Source: Dehalococcoidia bacterium
Lineage (GTDB): Bacteria > Chloroflexota > Dehalococcoidia > SM23-28-2
Direction of reading: 5' to 3'
DNA length: 45,527 nucleotides
Assembly (NCBI GenBank): GCA_022866185.1
Contig: JALHUG010000013.1
Span: 1-45,527 of the forward strand
In this document: positions 1 to 8,571 of the stretch, in pieces
Layout: each line of letters begins with the position of its first letter
Numbering within the stretch: position 1 is the first letter of the stretch
Notes under the pieces: model-generated
Told to the model about the DNA's origin: nothing
Seen by the model: only the letters and a program-made list of their open reading frames with translations
Databases searched by the model: none
Translations under genes and position numbers: made by a program

Positions 1-2
1 GA

Positions 3-491
3 CCCCTCGACTATCGCCTGGTCCTCCTGATGGCCATCCTGCCCGACGTCATCGATCGCCTCCTGTACGTGTTCGTGATACCTGAGGCCGAATCCGGGAG
101 GCTCTTCGCCCACACTCTTCTCTTCAACCTTGTGCTGCTGGCCATCTTGGTGGCCATCCGCCGCGATCTGTGGATATATGGTGTGCTCCCCCTAGTCCAT
201 CTCGCGCTTGACTTGGAATGCCCGTCCGCTCACCAGCTCTTCTGGCCGTTCTTGGGAGCTGATCTGAGCAACATCCATATCTCGACTTGCCTCGCGCACA
301 CAGCAGGCCAATCGTATGGGGACCGGATGGGAGATCGGCTCGGGGACGTTCTAGGGACCTACAGCGGGGCAGGCTTTCGGTCACTCCTGATGGATGCCGC
401 AGGTCTAGCTGTCCTGGTGATCCTGGCCGTCAGGTCTAGGCTCTATGAGCCGAGGCGCCTTGCACGGCTAATAGCGACCGGGCGCACCTAG
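3..491 (+). CDS. DUF457/YdjM-like membrane-bound protein, 5' truncated
   Basis: The reading frame is open from the left edge of the window, so the true start lies outside it. The internal ATG at 30 is not the likely start, because the in-frame residues before it (PLDYRLVLL) continue the usual family opening. The pattern LPDVIDR near the start, the HTLLFN segment and HLALD followed by FWPFLG match the DUF457 family of inner-membrane proteins related to YdjM, annotated as membrane-bound metal-dependent hydrolases. Conserved Asp and His residues are thought to bind metal there. Hydrophobic stretches are visible at roughly residues 30-42, 46-60 and 118-135 counted from ATG 30. The gene stands alone, with no partner visible. 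Catalytic function in this family is poorly established. Confidence 0.6.
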   Translation, partial: PLDYRLVLLMAILPDVIDRLLYVFVIPEAESGRLFAHTLLFNLVLLAILVAIRRDLWIYGVLPLVHLALDLECPSAHQLFWPFLGADLSNIHISTCLAHTAGQSYGDRMGDRLGDVLGTYSGAGFRSLLMDAAGLAVLVILAVRSRLYEPRRLARLIATGRT

Positions 492-556
492 ACCGAGGTT
501 GGCGGTACACGCTGGTCGTCGGCCCTCTGTTCTGTACGGAATTGGGGAGCCACAGT

Positions 557-587
557 ACTTGACAAGTTGATTATTTAGTGCTACAAG
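557..587 (+). promoter_or_regulatory. Predicted sigma-70-like promoter overlapping an 11-bp palindrome
   Basis: TTGACA at 559-564 is followed after 17 bp by TACAAG at 582-587 (4 of 6 to the -10 consensus). The -35 lies inside ACTTGACAAGT at 557-567, a palindrome around a central A. Transcription would begin about 7 bp upstream of the ATG at 601, giving almost no leader. The same palindrome with its centre base complemented recurs at 18456-18466, and a longer relative occurs at 19659-19672, each overlapping a TTGACA. Confidence 0.45.
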
Positions 588-600
588 CAAAGATACGGCG

Positions 601-840
601 ATGATTTCCAGCATCACGACAACGACGGTTTCGACGATCAGCAGCACGGAGGGGCTTGCCGCTTCGTTGGCGTTTATCGCTCTGCTGGCGCTCACTAGCG
701 TCTTGGTGGCCAAGGAGCTCTCCAGCGCCACTCAGGCACCACGACTGCAGCGGCTTGGGCGCGGCCTCAACGTCGCCATCATTCCTCTTCTGATGGTCTT
801 CACCGCCATCGTGGCGGCCAAGCTGGTGGAGATCCTCTAG
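601..840 (+). CDS. Small two-pass membrane protein, function unknown
   Basis: This is a 79-residue protein with a Ser/Thr-rich N terminus, a hydrophobic segment at about residues 18-37, a short basic linker containing RLQRLGRGLN, and a second hydrophobic segment at about 57-77. Codon use and composition look coding. The gene has its own predicted promoter at 557-587 and a strong hairpin just after the stop, so it is a self-contained transcription unit. I do not see a clear Shine-Dalgarno sequence, which is consistent with a near-leaderless mRNA. No enzymatic motif is visible. It could be a small accessory protein of the envelope, but that is only a guess. Confidence 0.55.
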   Translation: MISSITTTTVSTISSTEGLAASLAFIALLALTSVLVAKELSSATQAPRLQRLGRGLNVAIIPLLMVFTAIVAAKLVEIL

Positions 841-872
841 GGCAGGGCAAGACTCTCCCCAGACATGGCTTT

Positions 873-893
873 GGCTCCCTCGCTGAGGGAGCC
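873..893. terminator. Perfect 9-bp hairpin between convergent genes
   Basis: GGCTCCCTC and GAGGGAGCC form a perfect 9-bp stem around a GCT loop, followed by a moderately T-rich stretch (ATTCTTGT). It lies between the stop of the small membrane protein at 840 and the stop of the convergent CPBP protease at 953, so it may serve both directions. The T-tract is weak. Confidence 0.65.
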
Positions 894-952
894 ATTCTTG
901 TGCCAGTTGGGGTAAGGCTGCTAGCCAGCCGACATGAGCCCGGCAGGCCCGA

Positions 953-1951
953 TCAGTTGGCGGCGATAGCCGTGAAGGGCACTATGACATAGAGGACCAC
1001 ATTGGCTATTCCGTGGCACAAGCTCACACCCAACAGCGAGCCGGTTTTGGCTACCACCCAGCCAAAGAACAGCGCCACAAGGAACACGAAAGCCACATCC
1101 GGCGCTGACTTGTAGCCCACGTGGAGCACGGCGAACACGACAGCGACGTACAGGATCGCCGCTTTGCCCAGGGCGTCTGTCGAGGCGGACTGCATTACGC
1201 CTCGGAAAACCAGCTCCTCACCGAACCCCGTGGCGACCAGCAGGATCAGCGTGGGCCACCAAGCCTGCTGCCAGGTCAATTCGTCAACGAGGGCGTCAGG
1301 CTTCAGGATCAAATACTCGGCGATGCCCAACCCCACGCCCAAAGCGCCTACCAGCAACTGCAGCGGGATGGCGCGGACAGTCAGCCCCAGGTCGTATCGG
1401 GTCAACCCAAGGGTGCGGGCAGCGAGGAGGGCGGCTACAATCATCGGTGCGCCCACGATCAGGAACCAGTAGACGAGGTCCAAATTCTCCAGGGGCATGC
1501 CGAGGCTAAGGATGCGAATGAGAGGCGCCAGGCACAGCGCCAGGAGGAGCTTGGCCTCTGAACGTTCTTCAGCCCAGGAGAAGTGGACAAGGAGAGCCCA
1601 GAGAATGGCTACGTGAAGGCCCACGCCCCAGCGGGCGTCCACCAGCGCTGTCACCAGCTCGGCCGCGACGATAGCGGAAATGTATGCCGGCACGACAACG
1701 ACCGAGAAAAGCGACAGCCCTGGCCACGCCGCCGCTTCGAGACGCCAGGTGGCGCTGCTGATGCCCGACCCGCCGGGCTTTCTTCTCGCAACAGACGCCG
1801 GGAAAGCCCCCGCAGCCAAAAGCGTCAGGCGGTGCAAGCCGCCTCCGGCCCCGCTGTGCGGCCTCGCAGGCGACGGCCTCTGGTCTTCATCCGGCAGCGA
1901 CCAGCGCCACTTGTACTGGCCGGAGCCGCGTATCCCTACCAGGCGAGCCAT
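953..1951 (-). CDS. CPBP-family (CAAX-like) intramembrane metalloprotease
   Basis: This polytopic membrane protein of 332 residues carries the three CPBP/Rce1-type motifs, numbered from the ATG at 1951: EELVFRG with E245, E246 and R250; a histidine at 277 in VLHVG; and HGIAN with H313 and N317. These residues bind metal and activate water in the family. At least seven hydrophobic segments follow a soluble N-terminal stretch of about 75 residues that is Gly/Ser/Arg-rich and unlike typical members. The frame is open to a GTG at 1963, but the ATG at 1951 has GAGGT spaced properly and is preferred. It begins 8 bp after the stop of the upstream oxidoreductase gene, so the two are probably cotranscribed. 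CPBP members process lipidated peptides, bacteriocins or membrane regulators. The substrate here is unknown. Confidence 0.85.
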   Translation of the reverse strand: MARLVGIRGSGQYKWRWSLPDEDQRPSPARPHSGAGGGLHRLTLLAAGAFPASVARRKPGGSGISSATWRLEAAAWPGLSLFSVVVVPAYISAIVAAELVTALVDARWGVGLHVAILWALLVHFSWAEERSEAKLLLALCLAPLIRILSLGMPLENLDLVYWFLIVGAPMIVAALLAARTLGLTRYDLGLTVRAIPLQLLVGALGVGLGIAEYLILKPDALVDELTWQQAWWPTLILLVATGFGEELVFRGVMQSASTDALGKAAILYVAVVFAVLHVGYKSAPDVAFVFLVALFFGWVVAKTGSLLGVSLCHGIANVVLYVIVPFTAIAAN

Positions 1952-1959
1952 GGGTGACC

Positions 1960-3036
1960 TCACTGGCGAGGATATGTGCCTAGAAGATCGGTGACGCTGA
2001 GGAGGCCCGGAGGCGCTGTCGCAAGGGCGGGCAATGCGTGAACCATGAGGGCAGCGCTGGCCAGGTGGCTGGGGATGCCACCCTCGATGCGAGCGCTGAT
2101 CGGGGGCCGTCCGCGAATCCCGATGGCGTCGTGGGGGTCAGGCGCTCCCAGGAAGGCGATCAGGTCCACGCTCAGGGTCTCGGTGTTGTTCCTATGGCCA
2201 CAGGCGACTTGTCGCAGACCCGCTACCCTGCCCCTCGCCACAATCATAGCCTCGGTTTCCCAGGGTCTCGTGGCCTGGATCGGCTCGATCGTTTCCTCCA
2301 ACTTATCGAGGCGCCAGCCAAGGCTTGCGGCCATCAGGGCCACGGAGTCCAGAAGCGCGGGCAAGCCCACTGCCCCCTCGTCGGCGGCCTGGCGAAAAGC
2401 ATCCAGGGTCATGCCGACGCCGGCGGTAGCCCACACGGCCGAAGGCTCATTGGCCAAGTCGATCACTCTGGTCACCGATAGGGCCTCCACCTCAGCGCAG
2501 GCAGAGGCAAAGAACAGCGGCAGCGAATCGGCGACGAAGCCGGTGCTGGCCCCAACAGCAAGCAGGGCTACACCAGCCTCTTTGGCCGCTGCGTCCAGCC
2601 TTGACGCCATCTCGGGGTGGCTCGTCCAAGGGTAGACCAGCTCATCGCAAGCTGAGATGACGCTCTTGCCGCTGGCCAGGAGGGGGAGTAGCTGGGGCGA
2701 GGTCACGCTTAGATGGGGGCTGGTGGCGTGAATCACCACGTCAGCGTTTACGCCGCTGACCAGGAGCTCCGGATCGCAGGAGACGGTGACCCCGAGGCCA
2801 TAGCCGAGGCCAGCAACCTCGCCAATGTCCCTGCCGACCTTCAGCGGGTCCGCGTCCAGAGCAGCCACAATCTGAACGTCTGGCCGACGCACCAGCAGGG
2901 CCACCACTTGCCTGCCGACCTCGCCAAGGCCGTAGTGGGCAGTGCGAAGTCGCCGCCTCTCCGTGCTGCGCGCCTCTTGCTTGCCGCTGACGGCCGCTGC
3001 TTCCGGCTCGCCATGCCGACGCGCCAACCTGACCAT
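1960..3036 (-). CDS. NAD(P)-binding oxidoreductase, dihydrodipicolinate-reductase / 2,4-diaminopentanoate-dehydrogenase-like
   Basis: This is a 358-residue protein. A Rossmann nucleotide-binding loop, YGLGEVGR, occurs about 35 residues from the start and is followed by ALDADPLKVGRDIGEV, as in the DapB-like family. An HATSPHLS segment and a SACDELVYPW segment are typical of the stand-alone branch that includes 2,4-diaminopentanoate dehydrogenase and related amine dehydrogenases. The frame is open to 3120, but the ATG at 3036 has a strong GGGAGGT four bases upstream, so I chose it. The first 30 residues are basic and look like an extension. The gene is divergent from the flippase at 3133 and probably cotranscribed with the CPBP protease. 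No lysine-biosynthesis neighbours are present, so a DapB role is unlikely and the substrate is unknown. Confidence 0.7.
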   Translation of the reverse strand: MVRLARRHGEPEAAAVSGKQEARSTERRRLRTAHYGLGEVGRQVVALLVRRPDVQIVAALDADPLKVGRDIGEVAGLGYGLGVTVSCDPELLVSGVNADVVIHATSPHLSVTSPQLLPLLASGKSVISACDELVYPWTSHPEMASRLDAAAKEAGVALLAVGASTGFVADSLPLFFASACAEVEALSVTRVIDLANEPSAVWATAGVGMTLDAFRQAADEGAVGLPALLDSVALMAASLGWRLDKLEETIEPIQATRPWETEAMIVARGRVAGLRQVACGHRNNTETLSVDLIAFLGAPDPHDAIGIRGRPPISARIEGGIPSHLASAALMVHALPALATAPPGLLSVTDLLGTYPRQ

Positions 3037-3131
3037 TCTTACCTCCCAGCCCTCGAGCCCACCAGCTCGCATCAACGGCAGCCATCCCGTCCGCCAGCGC
3101 CCTGCAGTGCTGGTAGCCACGAGGGTGCTGT

Positions 3132-3143
3132 TATGTTAACATA
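3132..3143. promoter_or_regulatory. 12-bp perfect palindrome over the flippase start codon
   Basis: TATGTTAACATA is perfectly self-complementary and contains the ATG start codon of the flippase gene at 3133. It lies in the 96-bp divergent region between that gene and the oxidoreductase. It could be an operator or chance; no second copy was noticed in the window. Confidence 0.25.
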
Positions 3144-4581
3144 CCTGCCGCAGATCACAAAACCGAAGAAGGATTTGCCATTGGAAGCCGCGGCAGAGAT
3201 CGGGATAGAAATCGTTGGCCCCACGCAGCGGCTGCGAGGCCTTGCGCGGAGGCTTTTCGGGATACGGCTCTACGCCAATGCTTTCTATCTATGGGCCAAT
3301 TCTGCCATCATCTCCGCTTCCGGGCTCATCTTCTGGATAGTCGTGGCGAGGCTCTACGACGCCGAGGACGTGGGGCTGGCCGCCGCTGCCGTCTCCGCTC
3401 TGATGCTGCTGGGCGTGGTGTCCAATCTCGGGCTTGGCCTTGGCCTGATCCGCTTTCTGCCTGAGGCAGACGACGGAGCCGTCCCTCTTCTCAATGGCTC
3501 CTTCACGCTAGGAGCTTTGGCGGCTACGGCAACCGCCACCGCATTCCTCGTGGGGCTGCCACTATGGTCGCCATCCCTTGCTTTCCTCCGGGAGCAACCG
3601 CTCCAGTTCGCTCTGTATGCGCTGTTCGCCATCTTTGTCACCGTATGGTCCATTCAGATGCAGGCCTTCGTGGCTCTGCGCAGAGCCGAGTTCGTTCTCC
3701 TGGCATCCACAGCAGGAAGCGTCTTGAAGCTTGGCCTGCCGCTGGCGCTGGCCGCATTCCTGGCTCCTTTCACCATCGTAGGCGCTTGGGCAAGCGCTGC
3801 CGTACTGGGCGTGGCAGTAAGCTCTTTCTGGCTGCTGCGCCACGCCCACGCCGCCTACCGGCCAGCGATCAACCTCAAGCGATGGCCCGCCTTGAACATG
3901 CTGTCGTATTCTTTCGGGAACCACATCTCGATGCTTCTTCTGTCGGCTCCTGACTTCGTTTTGCCTCTCATCGTTGTCAGTCGACTGGGAGGAGAAAAGG
4001 GCGCCTACTTCTACGTGGCATGGGCGGTAAGCATGGTAATAGTCACTGTGCCCGTGTCGTTGTCTCTATCCCTCTTTTCGGAGGGATCCCACTACCGACA
4101 GCGCCTGCATGGGGATCTTTGGAGAGCGCTTGGGCCGGCCCTTGTCGTCTCTGTGCTCGCCGCAGGCGTCCTGTTCTTCGCTGCCGATAAGCTGCTCTTG
4201 CCTTTCGGAGGCGACTACATCAGAGAGGGGAGAGATGTCCTGAGACTGCTGGCTCTAGCGGCCTTGCCTGCCTGCGTTACCAGCGTTTACGTGGGCGTGG
4301 AGCGGGTAAGAAAGGCCGTCCGAAGGCTTATCCTGATCTCACTGCTGATCGCAGGGATAACTCTTGGGGGCGGCTACGCCTTGTTGCCGTCGATGGGCGT
4401 CAAAGGGGTCGCCATCGCCTGGCTTGCGGCCCAATGCATGGCGGCAGCCATAGCGACCGGGCAGTACTTCTTCGAGCGCAGCCGCCTGACCAGAACACGC
4501 TCGCCAGGAGGGCGCCGTGGGCCAGGTTGCACAGCGAGTCCTGCTCTGACGCCTGCGGAACCGGCAAGTCGGCAGGGATGA
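3133..4581 (+). CDS. Wzx-type polysaccharide flippase
   Basis: This is a 482-residue polytopic protein with about 12 to 14 hydrophobic segments, beginning near residue 45. The opening ANSAIISASGLIFWIVVARLY followed by DAEDVGLAAAAVSALMLLG matches the MOP-superfamily polysaccharide flippases (RfbX/Wzx, PF01943-like), which move lipid-linked glycans across the inner membrane. The frame is open upstream to 2713, but that stretch overlaps the divergent oxidoreductase. The ATG at 3133 with GAGGGTG upstream is the sensible start. The C-terminal 25 residues are Arg/Pro-rich and soluble. The gene converges on the long leftward glycan string and is probably functionally tied to it. Substrate specificity cannot be read from sequence. 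Confidence 0.8.
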   Translation: MLTYLPQITKPKKDLPLEAAAEIGIEIVGPTQRLRGLARRLFGIRLYANAFYLWANSAIISASGLIFWIVVARLYDAEDVGLAAAAVSALMLLGVVSNLGLGLGLIRFLPEADDGAVPLLNGSFTLGALAATATATAFLVGLPLWSPSLAFLREQPLQFALYALFAIFVTVWSIQMQAFVALRRAEFVLLASTAGSVLKLGLPLALAAFLAPFTIVGAWASAAVLGVAVSSFWLLRHAHAAYRPAINLKRWPALNMLSYSFGNHISMLLLSAPDFVLPLIVVSRLGGEKGAYFYVAWAVSMVIVTVPVSLSLSLFSEGSHYRQRLHGDLWRALGPALVVSVLAAGVLFFAADKLLLPFGGDYIREGRDVLRLLALAALPACVTSVYVGVERVRKAVRRLILISLLIAGITLGGGYALLPSMGVKGVAIAWLAAQCMAAAIATGQYFFERSRLTRTRSPGGRRGPGCTASPALTPAEPASRQG

Positions 4582-4589
4582 GCAGTGGC

Positions 4590-5345
4590 TTACTCACCTA
4601 CCTTCTGCGCAACCAAGAAGATAGACAGCCCGAACATGCGCAAGGGCGACCTCTCGAGCCTACTGGCCACTTGACGCAGGGCGAGCCTCAGCACTCGCAT
4701 CCTAAGGGGGCCGATCTCCTTGTCCAGAGGAGGCCACATGTAATCGATAACTCGCGCCTTGTATCCTTCTTCCCGGAGGAGCGTGAGCAATCCAGCCGAA
4801 CTGTAGATCCTCGCCCTCTGAATTCTCCGGCGTACAAACTCTGGAGCCCACGACACAAAAGGGATGAAGCCGAAATCGAGTTCTCGTCGCCCCAAGCGCA
4901 TGCCGTGGGTTTCAAACAACCACAGCTTATTAGGAACGAACAGTACCAGCCGCCCATGCGGACGGAGGACCCGCCAGCACTCCCTGAGCGCGTCCCTGTC
5001 TCGCTCAACGTGTTCGAGCACCTCAATCATGGTGACAAGGTCGAAGCTACTTCCTCTAAACGGGAGTCTAGACCCAGACGCGACCAAGAACTGTACATTG
5101 TCAGCTTCATGGCGAACCCCGAAGCTCTGGGCCTGCTGCACCCTGTCCTGTTCAACATCTATGCCAACCCCTTGGGCCCCAACCTGAGTCATCTTGATGG
5201 TGTAAAGGCCGTTGCCGCAGCCGATGTCTAAGAGGCGAGAGCCCTGCAGGCGCACGCCGCGCGCTATCATCTCGATGCGCTTCGATATAGCGTGGTCCTT
5301 CAGTGACCGCGCTGTGGAGTCACCACGCGCTAGACTCTTGCTCAC
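4590..5345 (-). CDS. Class I SAM-dependent methyltransferase
   Basis: Motif I (LLDIGCGNGLYT) with the following acidic residue in GIDVEQD, the DLVTMIEVLEHV segment and RVLRPHGRLVLFVPN identify a Methyltransf_11/25-type SAM methyltransferase. The C-terminal part carries conserved aromatic residues and a basic tail. The GTG at 5345 gives 251 residues. The frame stays open to another GTG at 5414, but that extension is Gly/Pro-rich with no ribosome site, whereas GGGG lies upstream of 5345. It is the last gene of the leftward glycan string and probably methylates a sugar or lipid carrier, a common cap or decoration step. The acceptor is unknown. Confidence 0.8.
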   Translation of the reverse strand: MSKSLARGDSTARSLKDHAISKRIEMIARGVRLQGSRLLDIGCGNGLYTIKMTQVGAQGVGIDVEQDRVQQAQSFGVRHEADNVQFLVASGSRLPFRGSSFDLVTMIEVLEHVERDRDALRECWRVLRPHGRLVLFVPNKLWLFETHGMRLGRRELDFGFIPFVSWAPEFVRRRIQRARIYSSAGLLTLLREEGYKARVIDYMWPPLDKEIGPLRMRVLRLALRQVASRLERSPLRMFGLSIFLVAQKVGE

Positions 5346-5455
5346 CTGAAACCCCCCACTCAACGAACGTCCCCCCGAATGGCCGCCGCCAGGACCTGGT
5401 CGCTGAATACACACAGGGCTCTATGCCATTCAGATTACGCTGGGCAGTGTCCTGC

Positions 5456-7303
5456 TTAGCGGCGCCATATCTGAAAGCTTCCATCGTCATAGATGCGGCT
5501 CGACGTTTCTGACACGCTCTCTTGGAACTTCTCTGGCTCAAACGACGAGTCGAACTTCGACGGGTCAACCTCCTCTATGTATGAATCGGGGTCCAACCCT
5601 CTGAAGGCGACTACCAGAGATCCGGGGGAAAGGTCTACCCCCTGCGTTCCCACGACCTCGATCTTGTCCCACTGATCCATGGGAAGAATCAGACCCATGG
5701 CATACCGTTCGTCAGTCAGGAACATATCGACTTTTTCATACGTTACCCTGCCGTCGAGATAACTCTCGAGTCTCCTCCATTCGGTCGGGTGCTCGCCGCC
5801 TTGCACCCAGCTCACTGAGGGGTTGTACAGGTGCTGAGGTATGTATCGGTTCCCCCACAGCCCGATCATGGAGGAGAACACGAAAAGGGCTGCCACCCCC
5901 ACTAGGATGGCGGCCGGAACATACCTCATTGGGGCCAAGCGACTTGCTAGCTGCGTATAGAAGAACCCCGCGCAAAAAGCCACGAATGGCATGAAGATCC
6001 CTATGGCCCTATAGGGCGGCCCTGTGTACTTGAAGACGGCGTCTGCCAAAACGGGTATTGCCAAGACCAGGACAGCAGAAATGATGAAGAGCCTTGTCGG
6101 GGTGTATCTTCGCCGCACGACGATGAGGGCGAAGCCCAGGACCGCTCCGCCAAACATGAGAACATCTCGTAGAACCAGGATGGCTACAGCCCACCAGGGC
6201 GTAGGGTAGGTGTACCCGGTTTCCCAAATGGCGGGCTCGGCGGCCCCCGAACGAAGGATCTTGCTGAGCTTCTCGATACTATCGCTCACATAGGGCCAGA
6301 TAACGGTGGCAGCTTCATTCCACCAGAGGAACAAGAAGACCACGGCTATCACTCCGAGCATGAAGAAGGGAGCGAACTGATATGCCCCTGCCAAGAAGCC
6401 ACGCCGCCCAAGCGCTTCTGAGTATCTGGAGGCAAGGGTCAATATCAAAGCTAGAATGAATAGGAACAGAACCGCTAGAAACGAGGTGTAGTGATGGGTG
6501 ATGACTAGAGCCGCCGTGACGATGATGAGCAGAAGACTGAGGACCGGCGACGGTCTGTGAAGATGTCTGTGAGCTAGGTAGAAGAACCCCAACAGTAGGA
6601 CCACCGCCATGTATTGGTACTTGTAAAGCGGCGGGACGCCCTCGTTCAGAAATGGGGATGTCACCAAGATGAGCAGAGAGAAGGGCAGGAGGACGCTTGC
6701 AGACGAGAAGTCGGAGGCGAGCTCTCTGAGCAATAGGTATGCCAACAGCAGGAAGGCTACAAATAGTGCCCAGGGGAGAAACATGGCCACCTCTAGAGGC
6801 GCCACGTTGCCCACCTCCGCGAGTGCCGCGCCTACGAAATGGATTCCTGGCCATCCGTTGTACAGCGAGGTTACCGCGCGCTCACCCGCATACTCTGGCG
6901 ACAGGGATACCTTGCCGTCCTGGAGAGAAGTTGACAGCACCCAATACTGACCATAGGGGTCGCCCCACGGCAGCACGGCGTAATGAGTGGCCAGGTAATA
7001 AGCGTGCATTATGAGAAGAGAAACGAAAAACACCTGAATAATCACAAGGCTTCGGTGCTGTCTGTAGATTAGCAGCGAGAGACCAACGATGATCGCAAGT
7101 GCAGCCGAGCTTGCCAGGTAGACCCACAGCGGGAAGGCCTTTGTCCAGAGCTGATATGCCAGCAGGATGGCGAGGGACATCTGCAGCCACAATATGCAAC
7201 ATGCGGCTGCGCGGCTGCTAAGATTCAGGTTCTTTAGCACCTCTGACGGACTTCTTGGCGTCCCTAACGATGAAGTCCTCGCGCCTCGCGAACCTGCCAG
7301 CAT
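5456..7303 (-). CDS. Polytopic GT-C-like glycosyltransferase or polysaccharide polymerase
   Basis: This is a protein of about 615 residues with some 12 to 13 transmembrane segments, followed by a soluble C-terminal region of about 130 residues. A long loop after the third membrane segment contains LPWGDPYGQYW, an acidic first-loop motif of the kind seen in GT-C enzymes and in archaeal/Chloroflexi DUF2206-like proteins. The C-terminal region (WVQGGEHPTEWRRLESYL onward) resembles a lumenal GT-C domain. The ATG at 7303 shares one base with the upstream stop (TGATG) and has GGGG just before it. An ATG at 7312 is also in frame. It likely transfers a lipid-linked sugar or polymerises repeat units outside the membrane. 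I cannot distinguish these roles. Confidence 0.6.
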   Translation of the reverse strand: MLAGSRGARTSSLGTPRSPSEVLKNLNLSSRAAACCILWLQMSLAILLAYQLWTKAFPLWVYLASSAALAIIVGLSLLIYRQHRSLVIIQVFFVSLLIMHAYYLATHYAVLPWGDPYGQYWVLSTSLQDGKVSLSPEYAGERAVTSLYNGWPGIHFVGAALAEVGNVAPLEVAMFLPWALFVAFLLLAYLLLRELASDFSSASVLLPFSLLILVTSPFLNEGVPPLYKYQYMAVVLLLGFFYLAHRHLHRPSPVLSLLLIIVTAALVITHHYTSFLAVLFLFILALILTLASRYSEALGRRGFLAGAYQFAPFFMLGVIAVVFLFLWWNEAATVIWPYVSDSIEKLSKILRSGAAEPAIWETGYTYPTPWWAVAILVLRDVLMFGGAVLGFALIVVRRRYTPTRLFIISAVLVLAIPVLADAVFKYTGPPYRAIGIFMPFVAFCAGFFYTQLASRLAPMRYVPAAILVGVAALFVFSSMIGLWGNRYIPQHLYNPSVSWVQGGEHPTEWRRLESYLDGRVTYEKVDMFLTDERYAMGLILPMDQWDKIEVVGTQGVDLSPGSLVVAFRGLDPDSYIEEVDPSKFDSSFEPEKFQESVSETSSRIYDDGSFQIWRR

Positions 7304-8502
7304 CAACCCCATTTGGGATCACAACTGCGCCATCCGGCGGGTAGCCCAGAGCCCTCACTGACGTCCTGTCGATCTCGGCAGACACCTAGCACATCCATGT
7401 AGACGTCCAAGACTCGGGCGGTGATCTCTGTCCAGGAAAGGTGCGACAGGTCCCGAGTGCAACGGCCCAGGCTACACATTTCACCTATTGCCTGGGCGAC
7501 CTCTCGCTCGGTTGCATCTGCAGACACCAGTCGGATGCCACCGAACGTCCCGCCGTATGGACGAAATACCGGTATGTCCGACAGGACCAACGGAGCCCCG
7601 GCTGCTATGGCTTCGATTACTGCCATGCCAAAAGACTCGAACCTCGACAAGTTAACCACAACATCGGCTGACCTGTAGAATTGATACAGTTGTCGGTCCT
7701 TCACATTGGCAAATCGATGAATGCGTTTCTCAACGCCAGTTTGCACGGCGAGCCTCATCAAGGGCTCGCGATGCGGTCCATCGCCTACAAGGTACAAGGC
7801 ATGGTTCGGGAGATGCGCCAACGCACGCACAATTAGGTCAACATTCTTGTAGGACTCGAGTCGACCCACGCAGAGTACTGAAGGGTGTTGCAGGGGGATG
7901 AGGGCTGCAGTCTTCAAACCCTCAAGGTCAACTCCATTGGGAATGACGGCGGTTCGCGATTCAATGCCCGGGAAATCTTCTCTTAGCAGCTGAGCCTCCG
8001 CTTCCGACACGCATATGATACGAGATGCCCCTGGCAGCGCCATTCTGGAAAGCGTCTTGTAGCCCCCCAAAAGTACGTTTCGAAACGGGCTAGCACTTGA
8101 GCCATGGTAGTGCGGTGTAAGAACCTTGGGGACTTCCCTCGCCATCCATAGACAGAGCATGGCGGGCAATGCATGGTAATTGTGAGCGTGGATAACATCG
8201 TAGTCTCTCGCACAGCGCGCAAGGTACCGGAGGAGCCCGACTGAAAGGAAGTAGGAACTATTGGGTGCCCATGCCGGGAACCGACGCACCACCATCCCAT
8301 CTATTGCGTCCACCCTTGGAAGCCGCCCTGAGGGATCCGTGGTATACACGTCAACCCGAACCCCCCTCGCAGCAAGCCCAAGGCCAATCTGCTGCACGTG
8401 TCTTTCGACGCCTCCTACGTAGGGGTAGAAGCGAGGGGTGATCTGGGCAACGCGCAGCGAACGCTTTGGCAGTGGCACCGTGGTTCCCTGGCTTCCCTGC
8501 AT
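7303..8502 (-). CDS. Glycosyltransferase family 4 (GT-B fold)
   Basis: This is a 399-residue cytosolic enzyme. The N-terminal half opens with RVAQITPRFYPYVGGVERHV, the acceptor-domain glycine-rich loop of GT4 enzymes, and a DVIHAHN segment follows. The C-terminal half has VLCVGRLESYKNVD and the E-x7-E signature in SRFESFGMAVIEAIAAG, which binds the nucleotide-sugar donor. The ATG at 8502 has GAGGAG just upstream and is preferred to an upstream in-frame codon at 8535. Its stop overlaps the next start by one base, so translation is probably coupled. It probably adds a hexose or deoxyhexose to a lipid-linked glycan. Donor identity is not visible. Confidence 0.85.
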   Translation of the reverse strand: MQGSQGTTVPLPKRSLRVAQITPRFYPYVGGVERHVQQIGLGLAARGVRVDVYTTDPSGRLPRVDAIDGMVVRRFPAWAPNSSYFLSVGLLRYLARCARDYDVIHAHNYHALPAMLCLWMAREVPKVLTPHYHGSSASPFRNVLLGGYKTLSRMALPGASRIICVSEAEAQLLREDFPGIESRTAVIPNGVDLEGLKTAALIPLQHPSVLCVGRLESYKNVDLIVRALAHLPNHALYLVGDGPHREPLMRLAVQTGVEKRIHRFANVKDRQLYQFYRSADVVVNLSRFESFGMAVIEAIAAGAPLVLSDIPVFRPYGGTFGGIRLVSADATEREVAQAIGEMCSLGRCTRDLSHLSWTEITARVLDVYMDVLGVCRDRQDVSEGSGLPAGWRSCDPKWG

Positions 8503-8571
8503 TTCTCCTCTTGCTGCAATGACCAGCGAATACAAGCCACGCTAGCCGCTATCACGTAAAGGCGCTGAGCG

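Noticed and set aside
2713..3132. N-terminal extension of the flippase
   Set aside because: It is antisense to the oxidoreductase gene and low in family likeness; the ATG at 3133 begins just before the family-like sequence.
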